A DNA stretch of 64,000 nt. Origin: Tricholomella constricta. Its lineage: Eukaryota > Basidiomycota > Agaricomycetes > Agaricales > Lyophyllaceae. The notes beneath the pieces are model-generated. The model was not told the origin of the DNA and did not search any database. It saw only the letters and a list, made by a program, of their open reading frames with translations. Location: NCBI GenBank assembly GCA_013368375.1, contig JAACJP010000030.1:62001-126000 (forward strand), given 5' to 3'. How positions within the stretch are numbered: position 1 is the stretch's first letter; every line of letters begins with the position of its first letter. Of this stretch, positions 1 to 12,417 are shown one piece after another. A program made the translations under genes and the position numbers.

Positions 1-84
1 TCTGCGCGTCTGCTTGAAACGACACATGAATTAGATCCAGAAAAGGTTTAGAGGGACGGACCAGTCATCTCGAACTCTTCAAAG

Positions 85-739
85 CTATGCCCTCTCAGCC
101 TGCTTCTTCAAACCTTCTGCCTGCGCGTTAAATCCAAGCACCAACTTCTGGTGCATGAAGAACTTGACAAGATACGCGAAGATCCCACCAAATACTTCCG
201 TTGTCTCGTACTTTGTCTTCCCATCCACCACGCTCAACGCCTGCCATCGCTCCGCAAATAGAAGGAACTTCGGGAGCGCAATGTTGGCCCAAGCCACACG
301 GTAGTTTTCATGATCCAAGGTCGTGATGAGCTCGAACGCGGATTGTTTCTGGAACCATCCGGGTTCATCCATCGTTGGAGGAAGGTGAACGGGGGCTATC
401 AAAAGATATTGTCCTTGAGCTGGTGTTTGGTCAGGCAACGGGTTTCCGGACTTGTCGACGATGGTTTGGCCGCGACTTTAGTGCCACATTAGATACCAAA
501 AGACAAGACATGGATGCTGAGCCTACACAAAGGGGTTCCTAAGAATAGGTTAATCCATCTTGGGCACGAGCGAAGAGTATGCTCTAACAGACACCGGGAA
601 CTCACCATTCCTTGTACGAAGGAAAGTCCAAGAGAATCGACCAGACTTTCTCGCGCGGTGCGTCAATCAATATCGAAGATGAAACCGAGAAGACGCCGTT
701 CTCAGCTTGAGGGGGCAGATTTGAGTTAACAGCGGACAT
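85..739 (-). CDS. SRPBCC-fold (polyketide cyclase-like) small protein
   Basis: Three exons joined on the minus strand (739-606, 538-527, 475-85) give an in-frame 178-residue protein starting MSAVNSNLPP. The introns are 67 and 51 bp with GT-AG ends. The segment ILIDAPREKVWSILLDFPSYKEWNPFV, split over exons 1-3, is the typical N-terminal strand-helix of START/SRPBCC ligand-binding proteins, and the total length fits a single such domain. The family binds hydrophobic ligands in a helix-grip cavity; the ligand here is unknown. There is no signal peptide or membrane segment. Exon 2 is only 12 nt. It is needed because phase and the conserved WNPF sequence fail without it. Exon structure comes from frame and motif continuity, not from transcript data. 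Confidence 0.75.
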
Positions 740-920
740 CGGTGACAGTTGTCGTCAAGAGTGGATATGCTTGGCGCCGGGGCGTGTTTGGCTCACATGA
801 TCATGATGACATCAAACAACACGCATGCGGCAATCACCTTTGCGAGGTCTTTAATTCTACCCTGATTCGACCCATGTGAAGTTGGTGGATGCAACAGATG
901 AACTCGTTATATTCAGTGTA

Positions 921-1511
921 CTAACTAGCATCGTTGGCCAAAGATTCCTCCTCAGGAATGACGGTCAACGAGGAGCGCTGCCGATATCCATACCTCGTTG
1001 CTCGTCGAGGATGCCTACTGACGCTTCGGGAGGGCGGTGAAGAGTTCGCAAAACTATCCAAGTACTTGGATGCGTCGTGATCCTCTTCCTGAATTTCTTT
1101 ATATTCCTTGCCAATCAATGCATTAAGGTGGTCGTCGGTCACTTCGAGTTGCATGCGTTGCTGTTCGCATAATGAGGGATATCCAAGGTCTGGCAATGAC
1201 GGATATTGTTCATTCTCGTCCTAGAAGGCCGTGAGATGAGGCCTGCGTAGAATTGAGAGGGCTTCGACGAAGCCCCTTCATACCGCAAATGGGTTCAGCC
1301 ATCCAGAAACTGTTCGCTTCATCTTCTCAAGAAATTCTATCCGGCTTCGCCGTTGAACTTCAATCTCCTCGAAAGTGAGCTCTAGTAAAAGCAAAATGCA
1401 TTGTCCATGGGATGGGGAAATATGGCAGACCAGATATGCCCACCTTTGCCTTGAGAACGAGATACCATTGTTAGATTGGTGAGCGCACATCTGAAGCAAC
1501 ATCAGTCTCAT
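921..1511 (-). CDS. possible small two-exon gene of unknown function
   Basis: Two open stretches on the minus strand join in frame across a 63-bp GT-AG intron (exons 1511-1284 and 1220-921), giving about 175 residues. The region around the junction (ELTFEEIEVQRRSRIEFLEKM, then DENEQYPSLPDLGYPS and a charged helical part) looks more protein-like than a chance frame. I recognise no domain. The N-terminal part is Cys/Leu-rich and less convincing, so the true start may differ or the locus may be a decayed gene. It lies head-to-head with the BAG gene, about 230 bp away. Confidence 0.3.
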
Positions 1512-1737
1512 TGCTTCGATAACTAATAATTTCAGGTTTGTCAGGCCTTATTATCATCATCACCGGAACCAAATCGGAACTCCATCAAGGAACCGAATCT
1601 CGATCAGCCTCGATCATGATCGAGCTTTCTAATGTCGTCATGCATTTTCTAGCAATTTCTAGACCCACATGCGAATTTGACTATAACAAATCAAAAGGTG
1701 ACCGTTCTCCTTGGACATTGCACCTCGCGAATTCAAC

Positions 1738-2836
1738 ATGTTCGGCAACCCATTCCTCCATTCTTCCTACTACAATCCTTCGGATTCTTACAATCCATAC
1801 TATGGAGGACTATCTAGAGCGCAACTTCGCGCAGCTGCACAACAGAGGGCTCTCGAGCAGCAACGTGCACAGCAGCGGCTTCGACGATCTCAATACCTTC
1901 CCGACGAGGACGAAGATAGCGACGACGGAGCCTACTACGACTACAGCCCGCGTGAGATGTTGTATCTCGATGGAATAAAGAGGCAAGATGCGCTGGAGAG
2001 GAGGCGTAGGGAGGAAGAGGCATTGACTGAAACACGTCAAGAAGCCGCAAGGCAGGAGCACCTGTGGAGGGAGCAGGAACAATCACGACGGGAACAACTA
2101 AGGCAGGCGCACCGACAACAACAAAAACAACAGGTAAGTAGATCTCCTTGTCTTTTGTGGCGTCGTTATTAAAGCACGCCCTATTTAGGCCCATAAACGT
2201 CCACCACCCTCACCAGCTCCATCACCCTCACCAAATTCCCCCAGTCCTCCAGCATCGCCACCAACAATGCAGCATATGCCGTCGCCACCCGCACAACCCG
2301 CTTTGCTCCACACGGACGAGCGTCGCAACGAAGCGGCCAGGATCATTCAAAAAGCCTTTCGCATTTACTGGTCCTTGAAAACTCTTAGGGAGCTCGAGCG
2401 ACAATTCAATGCACTCCAAAGCTCCTACTCCCTCCCCTCGAAGATCGATTTTCAAGGACCTGACGGCATTGTCTCCATCACCCCCTCCGACTACTCCCTT
2501 CCACCCGACCCTTCGGATACCATCAATATCCCTAAGCTCGCCTACAACCCCACGAATTACAACTTCCACAGCTATATCGAGTCGTTGAACCGTCTAATCC
2601 TCAAACTCGATGGTGTCGAGAGCTGGAAGGACGCGGGTGTACGCAAGGCCCGGGGGGGTGTGGTCGGTAGGGTCGCGGACGAGGCGAATCGTATGGAAGC
2701 TTACTCGAGGCAGGTGTGGGCGGCCTATGCCGCAGGCAGTGTGAAGGTGAAGGATGTCGTGGGGGAGAAAGGTGACGCAATGGACGAAGACACGGAGACG
2801 GTTGACTCACCGTGCGAGGACGCAACGAAGGCTTAA
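1738..2836 (+). CDS. IQ-motif and BAG-domain protein (Hsp70 co-chaperone-like)
   Basis: Two exons (1738-2133 and 2189-2836; 55-bp GT-AG intron) encode 347 residues starting MFGNPFLHSSYYNP. Residues 28-130 are Arg/Gln/Glu-rich and probably form a long charged helix. A Pro-rich linker follows. Then comes an IQ motif (RIIQKAFRIYW, near residue 184), where calmodulin-type proteins bind. At about residues 262-312 lies a BAG-like helix pair (ESLNRLILKLDGVESW to ANRMEAYSRQVW). BAG domains bind the Hsp70 ATPase domain and act as nucleotide exchange factors. The IQ plus BAG layout resembles BAG proteins of fungi and plants. The C-terminus is acidic. The first in-frame ATG was chosen as start. The exact client and cellular site are not visible. 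Confidence 0.75.
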
Positions 2837-3157
2837 GAGGTGCCGCGACATAGACTCGCGGGGCAAGCTGGGGACAAGGGCGAGGATGTAGTGTTCACAA
2901 TCAGTATACATTATCTCGAACGGAATATAGATTATCATCAATCTAGCGTTGGTCGATTGCGCGCTCAAGAAGCTGACTGGACAACGATAAGACAGTTTTC
3001 CCAATTGTCTCTGTAAAGTCTGGCCAAGTTCGATAAGAAAGTACATTGTGGCGTTCCTACGCGTCTCTATATAACATTCCTCTATACGTTAGTCTGAGCG
3101 AGAGGACATGCATAAGCACGTTACTGAACACAGTCACATAGATCGCTCACCTTAAAT
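2837..3157. other. convergent 3' intergenic gap
   Basis: This is the short space between the 3' ends of the BAG gene (+) and the FGAM synthase gene (-). It is presumably 3' UTR and polyadenylation sequence. I see no further gene. Confidence 0.5.
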
Positions 3158-6100
3158 TTAACTGCACCATTTACGTGCGTTCTGGAACATCCTAAACCAG
3201 GGCCCAGTTCCCTTCCAAGCATCAACGAACGACGGGGGGTACCAGCTATTGCTCTCCAAAGCCGCCACGCGTTCCGGGTGGGGCATAAGCGCCAGTACGC
3301 GTCCGTTGGGCGTCTGAATCCCAGTGATCCCACCAGGGCTCCCGTTGGGGTTCGACGGGTACATCTCCGTCGGCTTCCCTTGCGAATCAATATACCGGAT
3401 CGCGACCAACCCTTCACCTTCGAGCCGCTGACGTTGATCCCCAGAAGCAAACGCCACCCTTCCTTCGCCATGCGCCACAGCAACAGGTAACTTGGAGCCG
3501 ACCATATCGCTGAAGAAGACAGACGAGCGTGTGACCTCGTTATCCGCGATCTCCACCATCGAGGCACGGCCTTCGAACCGCTCGGCCCTGTTGGGTTTGA
3601 AGTCGGGCCAGTCCTGCGCGCCAGGGATGATCTCGCGCAAGTGGCTCAGGAACTGGCAGCCGTTGCACACGGCGAGGACAAAGGTATTATCGCGTGCGAA
3701 GAACTCGACGAACTCCTTGCGCGCAGCCTCGTTGAGAAGAACGGAGTGGGCCCACCCTTTGCCTGCGCCGAGAACGTCGCCGTAGGAGAAGCCGCCGCAG
3801 GCCGCGAGACCCCTGAATTCTCGGAGGCTCTTGCTTCCGGACATGATATCAGACATGTGGACGTCTACTGCATCAAATCCGGCGGCGGTGAACGCCCAGG
3901 CCATCTCCACCTGTCCGTTGACGCCTTGCTCACGGAGGATTGCGACTTTGGGTCTGCGGAACAGTTCCCTGGACGGGGAGTACGAGAACGTGAGGTCGTA
4001 GAAGATGCCGGTGTGTGCTTCGTCTTTGATTAGGGAGAACTCCTCCTGGGCGCAGACGGGGTCGTCACGGATGGTCTGCATCTTGTAGGATGTCTCTGCC
4101 CATATTTCCTGCAACTCACCACGAGTGGTGGACATGATGGGCTGCGCTCCGTGGATAATGGTGATTCTCCCATCTTTCGTCGATTCATTGACGCGGCCGA
4201 TGGCATGGATAGATGTGGATGGGAAGCCTGAATTGACGAATGCGGTGAGGAGCTCTGAAAGCCGGGACTGGCGAACCTGCATGATGGCTCCAAGCTCCTC
4301 GTTGAACAGTGTTGAGATGGGGTCTTGGGCAGAATGCAGCGAGTCAAGAGAGATCTCAGCACCGACGCGGCCGGCGAAGCACATCTCGGCGACAGTGGTG
4401 AACAAACCGCCGTCAGAGCGATCGTGGTACGCCAGAACGAGACCGGGGTTGCTCGTCTTTACCTTCTGGCATCCTTCGAAAAAGGCTTTCAACACAGCAG
4501 GGTTCTCCACATCCGGGGTCTCAGATCCAATCTCCTTGAAGACCTGAGCAAGAGCCGAGCCACCGAGACGCTCTTTCCCATCTGCGAGGTCGAAGAAGAC
4601 GAGGCAGGTGCTTTCTCCGGCATCCGTGCGCAACTGGGGCGTCCAGGTAGTCCTAACATCGTTCACCGGCGCGAACGCAGTCACGATCAACGACATCGGT
4701 GAGCTGACCTCCTTCTGCTCCTCCCCTTCCCTCCACTTCATTGACATCGACATCGAATCCTTCCCAACAGGAATACCCACTCCTAACGCGGGGCACAACT
4801 CCATGCCGACCGCCTTCACCGCCTCATACAGGGCCGCGCCTTCTCCTTCCTTTGACGCCGCACACATCCAGTTTGCGCTCAGCTTTACCTGGGAGAGTTT
4901 ACCGACGGTGGCGGCTGTGAGGTTCATGAGTGATTCCGCGACAGCCATACGAGCTGAGGCGGCCGGATTCAGAAGCGCGACAGGCGTCCGCTCGCCCATG
5001 GCCATCGCTTCGCCGACGATGACATCAAAACCATACGAGGAACGAGTGACTGCGACGTCCGCAACGGGAACTTGCCATGGTCCTACCATCTGATCGCGAG
5101 CGATGAGGCCGGTAATTGATCTATCTCCAATTGTAATGAGGAAAGATTTTGAGGCCACGCAGGGGAGGCGAAGGACGCGGTTGACGGCGGCGTTCAGGCG
5201 TTCAGGAAGAGCAGCAATATTGGGTAGGTACTTGGATAGAGAGGTGTCGAATGCGATCTGCGCTGGTTTACGGGTAACGTCCTTCCTCGACATCTTGGGT
5301 GGCTTCCCGAAAAGCGTCGACATCTTGAGCCGGATCACGTCCTCTTTGAACAAACGGTCCGTGACGACGAGATCCTCCTCCTCCGTCGCGACTCCGACGA
5401 TCGAGAATGGGCATCGTTCGCGTTTGACGATTTTTTCGAACATGTCCACCTTGTCGGCAGAGATCGCTAGCACGTATCGCTCCTGGCTCTCATTGCACCA
5501 GATTTCCATCGGGGACATGGATGAGTCTGCCACCAGGACGTCGCGGATCTCGAAGGTACCCCCTAGGTCCGAGTCATGTACAAGCTCAGGCAAGGCATTC
5601 GACAAACCACCAGCACCGACATCGTGGATGCTCTCAATAGGCGTGTCCTTATCCAGAGCCACACACGCGTCAATGACCTGTTGGCACCTCCTCTGCATCT
5701 CCGCGTTATCTCTCTGCACCGACGCAAAGTCCAGCTCAGCAGAACTAGCCCCAGAGACCTGACTGGACGCTGCACCCCCTCCAAGTCCGATCAGCAGCCC
5801 AGGACCTCCCAAGACAACGATCTTTGACCCAGGCTTGATCCCAACCTTCGTCGAAAACTGTGGGCGGACGTTACCATAGCCGCCGGCGATCATGATGGGC
5901 TTATGGTATCCCCTGACTTCACGCGTCGCGCCATCGTCAGTGATGGCGATGCTCTCAGAGAACGTCCTGAAATAGCCCGCGAGGGCAGGGCGACCGAACT
6001 CGTTGTTGAAGGCGGAAGCGCCGAGCGGGCCCTCGATCATGATGTCCAAAGCAGAGGCGATATGAGAGGGCCTTCCAAAATCGGTCTCCCATGGCTGTTC

Positions 6101-7240
6101 GTAGCCCGGGATGAGCAAGTTCGAAACGGTGAAGCCAGACAGACCAGCTTTGGGACGCGATCCCCTTCCTACTGCTCCTTCGTCACGGATCTCCCCACCC
6201 GAGCCTGTGGCCGCACCGGGATAAGGCGATACTGCAGTAGGGTGATTATGTGTTTCAACCTTAATTAGAATGGGCAGCTCCTCCTCGATCGAAGAATAGA
6301 GATGTGTGATGTTGGGATTGGGGCCTTTCGAGGGCTCGTGAGACACGTAGAATCGCGGCGCAGAGTGGCCATGGAGCACGGCAGCGTTGTCAGAGTACGC
6401 AGAGATGGTGCCGGTGCCGCTGATCTTCTCGGTATTTCGAATCATCTGAAAGAGAGATAAATCGAGTGGCTCGCCATCTATTGTCCAGGAAGCATTGAAA
6501 ATTTTGTGCCTGCAATGCTCGGAATTGACCTGAGCGAACATAAATAACTCTGCATCACTTGGGTTGCGGTCGATGGGCGATGGACCTGTGATGTACGCAT
6601 CGACGAGATAATCAATCTCGTCTGAGGCAAGCGCGAGGCCTAGGGCTTTATTGGCTGCGAGAAGCCTCTCCCTTGGGGTGCCGTCCTGGACCGAAGAGCT
6701 TTTCAGGTCGACCGTACGAAGGGGTCGTGGGTCATTGTGAGCGAAGATAACGTCTTCATCAGGGGAGGTAGTTTGCACAACCTGGGTCATTCGATCATGG
6801 ATGGAGTTCGAGAATTTAGGTAAGTTCTCTTGAAAAGTAGCCTCGTCTTTCGTCGCGAAAACGAAGGCGATACCTCGCTCCAATCTCTCGACATGGGTAT
6901 CGAGGTTACACAGGGCAGCGATGTTTGTGGCTTTGCTGGACCAGGGAGAGACAGACCCAGGCCTAGGAAGGACGAAGGCCGTTTTGTGATGTTGTGCAAC
7001 ATTTTCCTTAGTACCAGTCAAGGTGATATCATCGCCGTAGTTCAAAAGGAGATCCAGCGCCTTCCGGGGTACTGAGGAAACATCGGCTAGCTCAGCTTCG
7101 CGTTCCCTGGTCGTGCATTTGACAAGATGGATCCAGATGGCGTCTACAGATGCAACATCGGGGCAGCTGGTCTGGATGCTTTTGAGGAGAGCATCACGCT
7201 TGGGTTGGGAGATTGACGATGAACCTGGTAGGAGGAGCAT
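3158..7240 (-). CDS. ADE6: phosphoribosylformylglycinamidine (FGAM) synthase
   Basis: A single uninterrupted 1360-residue frame, the usual length of eukaryotic FGAM synthase. The enzyme makes FGAM from FGAR, glutamine and ATP in step 4 of cytosolic de novo purine synthesis. The N-terminal PurS-like part is followed by the FGAM synthase core with [16 protein letters not shown] (about residue 237) and the ATP/metal site [20 protein letters not shown] second AIR-synthase-like half follows. The C-terminal class-I glutaminase (from about residue 1085) has [12 protein letters not shown], the nucleophile loop AVCNGCQF (about 1190) and the His-Glu pair in MPHPER (about 1323). All catalytic elements are present. 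The absence of introns in 4 kb is unusual beside its intron-rich neighbours. The ATG at 7240 gives a family-like start ([11 protein letters not shown]). Confidence 0.96.
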   Translation of the reverse strand: MLLLPGSSSISQPKRDALLKSIQTSCPDVASVDAIWIHLVKCTTREREAELADVSSVPRKALDLLLNYGDDITLTGTKENVAQHHKTAFVLPRPGSVSPWSSKATNIAALCNLDTHVERLERGIAFVFATKDEATFQENLPKFSNSIHDRMTQVVQTTSPDEDVIFAHNDPRPLRTVDLKSSSVQDGTPRERLLAANKALGLALASDEIDYLVDAYITGPSPIDRNPSDAELFMFAQVNSEHCRHKIFNASWTIDGEPLDLSLFQMIRNTEKISGTGTISAYSDNAAVLHGHSAPRFYVSHEPSKGPNPNITHLYSSIEEELPILIKVETHNHPTAVSPYPGAATGSGGEIRDEGAVGRGSRPKAGLSGFTVSNLLIPGYEQPWETDFGRPSHIASALDIMIEGPLGASAFNNEFGRPALAGYFRTFSESIAITDDGATREVRGYHKPIMIAGGYGNVRPQFSTKVGIKPGSKIVVLGGPGLLIGLGGGAASSQVSGASSAELDFASVQRDNAEMQRRCQQVIDACVALDKDTPIESIHDVGAGGLSNALPELVHDSDLGGTFEIRDVLVADSSMSPMEIWCNESQERYVLAISADKVDMFEKIVKRERCPFSIVGVATEEEDLVVTDRLFKEDVIRLKMSTLFGKPPKMSRKDVTRKPAQIAFDTSLSKYLPNIAALPERLNAAVNRVLRLPCVASKSFLITIGDRSITGLIARDQMVGPWQVPVADVAVTRSSYGFDVIVGEAMAMGERTPVALLNPAASARMAVAESLMNLTAATVGKLSQVKLSANWMCAASKEGEGAALYEAVKAVGMELCPALGVGIPVGKDSMSMSMKWREGEEQKEVSSPMSLIVTAFAPVNDVRTTWTPQLRTDAGESTCLVFFDLADGKERLGGSALAQVFKEIGSETPDVENPAVLKAFFEGCQKVKTSNPGLVLAYHDRSDGGLFTTVAEMCFAGRVGAEISLDSLHSAQDPISTLFNEELGAIMQVRQSRLSELLTAFVNSGFPSTSIHAIGRVNESTKDGRITIIHGAQPIMSTTRGELQEIWAETSYKMQTIRDDPVCAQEEFSLIKDEAHTGIFYDLTFSYSPSRELFRRPKVAILREQGVNGQVEMAWAFTAAGFDAVDVHMSDIMSGSKSLREFRGLAACGGFSYGDVLGAGKGWAHSVLLNEAARKEFVEFFARDNTFVLAVCNGCQFLSHLREIIPGAQDWPDFKPNRAERFEGRASMVEIADNEVTRSSVFFSDMVGSKLPVAVAHGEGRVAFASGDQRQRLEGEGLVAIRYIDSQGKPTEMYPSNPNGSPGGITGIQTPNGRVLALMPHPERVAALESNSWYPPSFVDAWKGTGPWFRMFQNARKWCS

Positions 7241-7800
7241 TCCCTGTGAGATTGCGATGAGATCAAATAGCGAAGAGGAGATAACACACGCACCTTGATC
7301 GCACGTCGTACCTACTGAGGTGCGATATAAAGCACCGGCTGAAAGGAAATGCCTGGCAGAAAAAATATCGACGGCAGCAATCTAATCTGGAATCTGACCA
7401 CGTGCGTCTCTTGTTGCAGCGTCGTGGGAAGAAAACCTTGCGTGGCGTTTTGTTTCCCCATCCGAGTCGCTGTCGCCCGAATCCTTCTTGTCGTCCGAGT
7501 CGTCGGTCATCATCTGTGTTGGACTGTTCGGCTCTAATCATAAGTAATCCATCTTGATAGTTTTGAAACGGTATGTTCATGATTCGGGCTCCCGTGATGC
7601 TGATGTATAATGTCAATGGAACTGGCTTTGATTCTGATAGTTTACGTTAAGTACCTATATAAAAGGCCTTTCAGTAGGTAGGCGCGCGCCCCCCCGCCAT
7701 CTCTTCCAGCATTGCATCTGTTTTAGACTCTTGGGTTGCCCCATCAGGAGCGGCCAAAACTCCTTTCGCTTTTCAGCTATCTATTATTTGGACGGGATAA
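7241..7800. promoter_or_regulatory. divergent promoter region with TATA box
   Basis: This 560-bp gap lies between the divergently transcribed FGAM synthase gene and the module membrane protein. A strong TATA-like sequence (CTATATAAAAGG, 7655-7666) lies about 140 bp before the ATG at 7801, in the right orientation for the plus-strand gene. A G/C-rich tract follows at 7680-7700. No coding sequence is convincing here. Confidence 0.45.
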
Positions 7801-9336
7801 ATGCCAAAGATTATAATTGACGATACCGACCGCAGGGCAACGTACTCTGACAAGGGATGGGATCAACGTGGTAGCGAGTTTGAATTTGGAGCCACTACTC
7901 ATGGGACACATTTTAAAGGTGCACATGTCACGGTTAGATTCATTGGTGCGGTTCTTCTGCTTTTAAATGTCCCTCCGATTTTCTTCATGATATCGTTGCA
8001 CATCAGGGCATTCTGTCGCAGTTTTTGGTACCATTGCAGAAGCAGGATTCTTCTCAAAGCCTAGTACATCAACTTACCGTGTCGATGGCTCTAGCCCTGT
8101 GCTGTATACCGCGGTTCACGGCAAGCACGCTCAATACAAACAACAATTCTTCCATGTGGCAAATCTTTCGGAAGGAGTACACACACTTGTTGTTACTTCA
8201 ACTTCCAGTACACCATTCTGGTTGGACTATTTCGAAGTAGAGACCCAAGATGATCCTGGTTCAATTCCCGCAACACAATTACCCACTTTATTGACTCAAA
8301 CGCCCACACCTTCCCTGTCCCTGCCATCATCATCTGAGAGTTTTCCAACTGCCAGTACGGATGTTGCCTTTCCAAACTCGATGTCTACACCTTTCATAAC
8401 CTCAGCACCCTCGCCACATGTTCCACCTGCATCGCAAAATAAGCCTCTCATCATCGACGATACAGATGCCATGGTCAAATATTCTGGCTACTGGTTTGTT
8501 GCTGGGGTGCTCGAAGGAAACCAAGCGACATCTCATGGAACCCAAAATAAGGGAGCCACGGCTTTGTTGACATTTACCGGTAAGCCTTTTGAAAACTTTA
8601 TTCACTTCCTCCGCAATTTATATTTATCAAGGCACTGCTATATCTGTCTACGGAACTATCACCGAGGCCCATCAGGACGTTAGCAGTCGAGTATCTACGT
8701 ACTCCATCGACGGGGCTGGCCTTACCACGTTTACCTCTCCTCAGCCCAAGTCTATATTATACAAACAGCTATTCTTCCAGTCGCCTCAATTACCGCATGG
8801 CCAACACACACTCGTCGTGACAGCTGGAACTGGCGACGCCCCTTTCTGGTTGGACTACTTCGAAGTCTACAACCCATCAGCATGTAAGTCATTCTTCCGA
8901 CACCGTCACCTTTTGGCGAGATGCCGTTGTTGAAAAGCGAACACCGACATTTGCCACCACGACAGCCACCAGGACCTACAGGCATGGAAGCACATTCATC
9001 AGCCCTCCTTCAAGTGAACCCTCAGACCCCTCGACAAATCATCCTGTTCAGTTGGCCTCCAAGACTTCAAGCCATGCGGGCGCCATTGCTGGTGGCGTCA
9101 TCGGAGGCCTCGCGGCCCTGGGTGTCCTTATTACATTTCTCATCATCCGTCGTCGACGAAAATCGCCCGCAGCATATATTCCTACGGCTCCAAATCCAGG
9201 TACACGTCGTCGCCTCTAGTAATCTTTTCTATCGTGTGTGTAAGCTCATGCGTTGAATCACGTTTCAGACTGGACCCCCGGTCCAACGTGGACCAACGAG
9301 AAGCTTACGATCCGACATCATATGAAGAGGGTTTAA
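7801..9336 (+). CDS. single-pass membrane protein with two beta-rich IDDTD modules
   Basis: Five exons (7801-7945, 8007-8579, 8632-8883, 8966-9199, 9269-9336) join in frame to 423 residues. Two homologous modules of about 130 residues each begin with I-I-D-D-T-D, contain a G-T-I-x-E-A segment and end in FWLDYFEV. This is the pattern of galactose-binding-like beta-sandwich modules common in basidiomycete cell-surface proteins. A Ser/Thr/Pro-rich linker, probably O-glycosylated, separates them. Near the C-terminus AGAIAGGVIGGLAALGVLITF is one membrane helix followed by the basic stop-transfer RRRRK. No cleaved signal peptide is visible. The role is unknown; surface sensing or wall contact is inferred. 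The last exon is the least certain, because another frame there also reads plausibly (REAYDPTSYEE). Confidence 0.7.
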
Positions 9337-10900
9337 CCAGTACATGGGACTGTTTTATTAGTTTGCGTCATCTGGGGCTCTGACAGCCGGAGCATGACAA
9401 TGGTGTCGAGTAAAGAGCTTGTCTGATTCTTTCTACCGCTGATTCTTATATACCCAGTCTACGTCGCTTTCGTTACTTTTGGTATGTCTACATCCTCTCA
9501 CGAAGCCTGCTTTATACCCATCTCGGTCTACTCCCTTCTGATAGCGAGCGTGCTATCTATCGCTCAAAATGATTTCTCTAGATGACAATGTGTCTCGTCT
9601 CGGTACCCTGGCCTTGGCTACGCTTCTTGTCTGTATTCAATTTTGCACCCTCCCAAAAATCGGCTACTTCGTCAATCAAAACATCGTCCTGGTCTTTTTC
9701 CTTCCTTTTGAAAAGATGAAAGCCTCTTGTCTTGCCGAATTCTCAAACGGGGGAGCCTCTTGTAAATAGTCTCTTCCTTCTTTGCGTCATTGTCTTCTCA
9801 CATGGATGGTTCCAGACTATCCTGGAGTCTTGTATTTCTTTACTGTATATATCGTGTTCCCGTTTCCAACGTACCCGGATGTTAGGATGTTATATTGGCT
9901 CATATATCTATCCTCTGGCCCGTTTTAAAGTTACCGGCACACTCTCTGGAAAGCCACGATGTCGAGGGCCCCATATACCCTCAAAGCAGGGTTTTTGTTC
10001 ATCTGAGATACATGACAAAGTGTGTACCTTTCTAGATGATTGTCAGGACTGAAGCTGCTTTCAATCGCGCTGACCGTGTCACTCATGTCAGCATGCTGGA
10101 TGATGATAACGGAGTCCCACCCCATGCGCTAGCCGGTACTCTTACTGCAATACGCCCTCCTGTCGTCCATACCACGACTGCGAACTGTGAATCCGACGGC
10201 CACCAGGCTCCTGTCAATAAAGTCCCTTTCATCTAGCACAGAGCAACTTTTTTCCGTTCGGGCGCACAATCACGCCCTGAAGATATATATATATAACCAC
10301 TACTTCCATCAAGACAGAAAACGTTGGGGTCATTCACCGGCGGGGTTTGGACGGTCCCTGAAGCGTGGATCAATATCGGAGCTGTCTAGCCCTCTCCGGT
10401 GCTATGTTATCGTGCTACCTGTCCATAAGAGGTTCCGACACATATCCATGTCCCGTCCAAACTGCATCAGAGGGAAATTACAAGTGGCACGGCTGAACAC
10501 GGCGATATCCTCGTGCTAAAGCCCGGTCTTGTAAATGAACGTCGAACGAGTCAGTTCCATGTTGTCAGATCTAAGTGTACCTCGTGGCCAACTCGTGTCC
10601 AGTGCCTCGAGTAAACCCCATTGTAGCCTATAAAGTTTACGGGAGGATTTTATTGAATGAAAAGCGCCTTTGAATTGGTGTACAAAGATGAAGAGCAAGT
10701 GAGTGTTGAGGGCAACAGGGACAAATTGAATAATGCTAAGCGACGGAGGCCATAAACGCGTGGATATGAATGGTTGAACACAGCGCACAGCCTGTGTTTT
10801 GACGCATTCATGATTCCATCGATCATTAACTAACCAGTCCTGCCTCGTATTTCCCTTCAAATAGCCCTGATTTCCCCGCTTCTCTGCTGACCCCCTCACC
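9337..10900. other. intergenic region without recognisable gene
   Basis: Short frames only. None shows family motifs or a sensible exon chain. Low-complexity TA steps occur near 10285. It probably holds the 3' UTR of the membrane protein and the promoter of the kinase-like gene. Confidence 0.5.
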
Positions 10901-12205
10901 ATGCTCCCAATCAGCAATGCATGGCCCGATGTCCAAGCCTCACTGAAAGCCCTAGAGCCAGAATATGCGGACAGAATCACCTCGATGGTGGCTTCCCTTA
11001 GACCCCGTTTCAACGACATAGAGACCTATGCATCCTCATTACACCCCACAAAATGCCCCTGCCGAATTATATCCGACCTTTACACATGGGGGCAATCATT
11101 TGCAGTCTTCGAGATCGTCTTCGACGACGGTCTGTCCTGGATAATGCGCTTCGGCATGCGGCCCATGGACGCCTACTTCAACACCGCAGAACAGCTGGAA
11201 CGCAAGATCCTCAACGAGGTCGCCGCATTGCGGCTCGTACGCGAGCGCACGACCATCCCGGTACCACATGTCATCGCATTCCACCCCGTCCCCTCCCCGT
11301 CCAACCCCCTCGGCCCCGCCTTCCCCGCATTCGTGCTCATGACATCAATGACCGGCGCGACGATCGAGGAACGTGGCATATCCACCTCGGGCGGGGGCGA
11401 CCCGCTCCAGGGCGACGAAACCAAGCGTCCCATCCTGCTGCGGTACCTGCGGGACATCGCCGACATCCACGTCCAGCTCAGCCGCATCACCTTTGACCAG
11501 ATCGGCTCCTTTGTGCTGGGCGCGGACGGCCGCGTGTCGGTGGGGCCCGGCGCCGACTACGGCTTGGGCCCGTTCAGGTCGGCACGGGAGTACTTCCAGC
11601 TCCAGGCGGACGCGTATGAGAAGCTGGCAGAGGTGGATGCACCGGAAGGGAACGATCCCACTGCACGGCTGAAGCGGCAGTTTGTGGCATCGTTGTGGCG
11701 TGCCGCGATCATGCCCCTGCTCGATGAGCGGGACGACAAGGGTCCGTTCCCCATGCGTCATGGGGACCTCCACAACGAAAACATCTTGGTGGATGAGGCG
11801 GGCCACATTGTGGGGGTGCTGGACTGGGATTGTGCGGGCACGGTACCATGGGAAGCGTTCGCGGTGCCGACGTTTGAGGTCTCCGGAGATTTTGTGGATC
11901 TGGGGTATGGATCTAGGGACGAGAGGCTGGCGGTGCATGATGCCTTTAATGCTGCTCTTCGTGAGGCGCAGGACGCACCCATTCCTCCATCAGGACGGAC
12001 GCTTGCGGAACTGCATAATTCCAACGCAGGCCATGTCGCGGCGTATTTGGCGTACTGGATGTTCTCCATGGCATGCGACTACGACCATACGGGACGCGCG
12101 CTGCATACTATTATGGGCCTACCCGATGATATGGACCTTGCATTTCAAAAGTACGTCGACGCACACGCGCGAGGGAGGGAGAGTCTGGCTGTATCTGTAC
12201 ACTAA
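10901..12205 (+). CDS. APH-family phosphotransferase-like protein
   Basis: An intronless 434-residue frame starting at an ATG. It has the aminoglycoside/choline phosphotransferase fold: an N-lobe with GQSFAVFEIVF and an E-rich helix, a hinge (AFVLMTSMTG), the catalytic loop MRHGDLHNENILVDE (about residue 285, Asp as base) and the metal-binding LDWDCAG (about residue 307), which replaces the kinase DFG. These are all the residues expected of an active small-molecule kinase. Basidiomycetes have large expanded families of such genes with unknown substrates, so no substrate is assigned. No signal peptide or membrane helix is present. Confidence 0.85.
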   Translation: MLPISNAWPDVQASLKALEPEYADRITSMVASLRPRFNDIETYASSLHPTKCPCRIISDLYTWGQSFAVFEIVFDDGLSWIMRFGMRPMDAYFNTAEQLERKILNEVAALRLVRERTTIPVPHVIAFHPVPSPSNPLGPAFPAFVLMTSMTGATIEERGISTSGGGDPLQGDETKRPILLRYLRDIADIHVQLSRITFDQIGSFVLGADGRVSVGPGADYGLGPFRSAREYFQLQADAYEKLAEVDAPEGNDPTARLKRQFVASLWRAAIMPLLDERDDKGPFPMRHGDLHNENILVDEAGHIVGVLDWDCAGTVPWEAFAVPTFEVSGDFVDLGYGSRDERLAVHDAFNAALREAQDAPIPPSGRTLAELHNSNAGHVAAYLAYWMFSMACDYDHTGRALHTIMGLPDDMDLAFQKYVDAHARGRESLAVSVH

Positions 12206-12417
12206 CTATCAAAGCGGACAATACTTAGAATTGCACCCCCATACACACTGGATGGAAGAACTTGTTTATATATGTAAAGATGTACTCGATGTACTTTATG
12301 AAGTGCTGGCACATAATGATACAACAAATGAAGAAGGGTTCCTATAAGTGGATGTTATGGTGGTGTACACAGAAGAGTTACATGAGAACCTAAGAAAAGC
12401 CGCCGATATCCCGCCTC

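Noticed and set aside
9569..10519. Several 60-110-codon frames between membrane protein and kinase-like gene
   Set aside because: Overlapping, on both strands, without motifs or splice-linked continuation.
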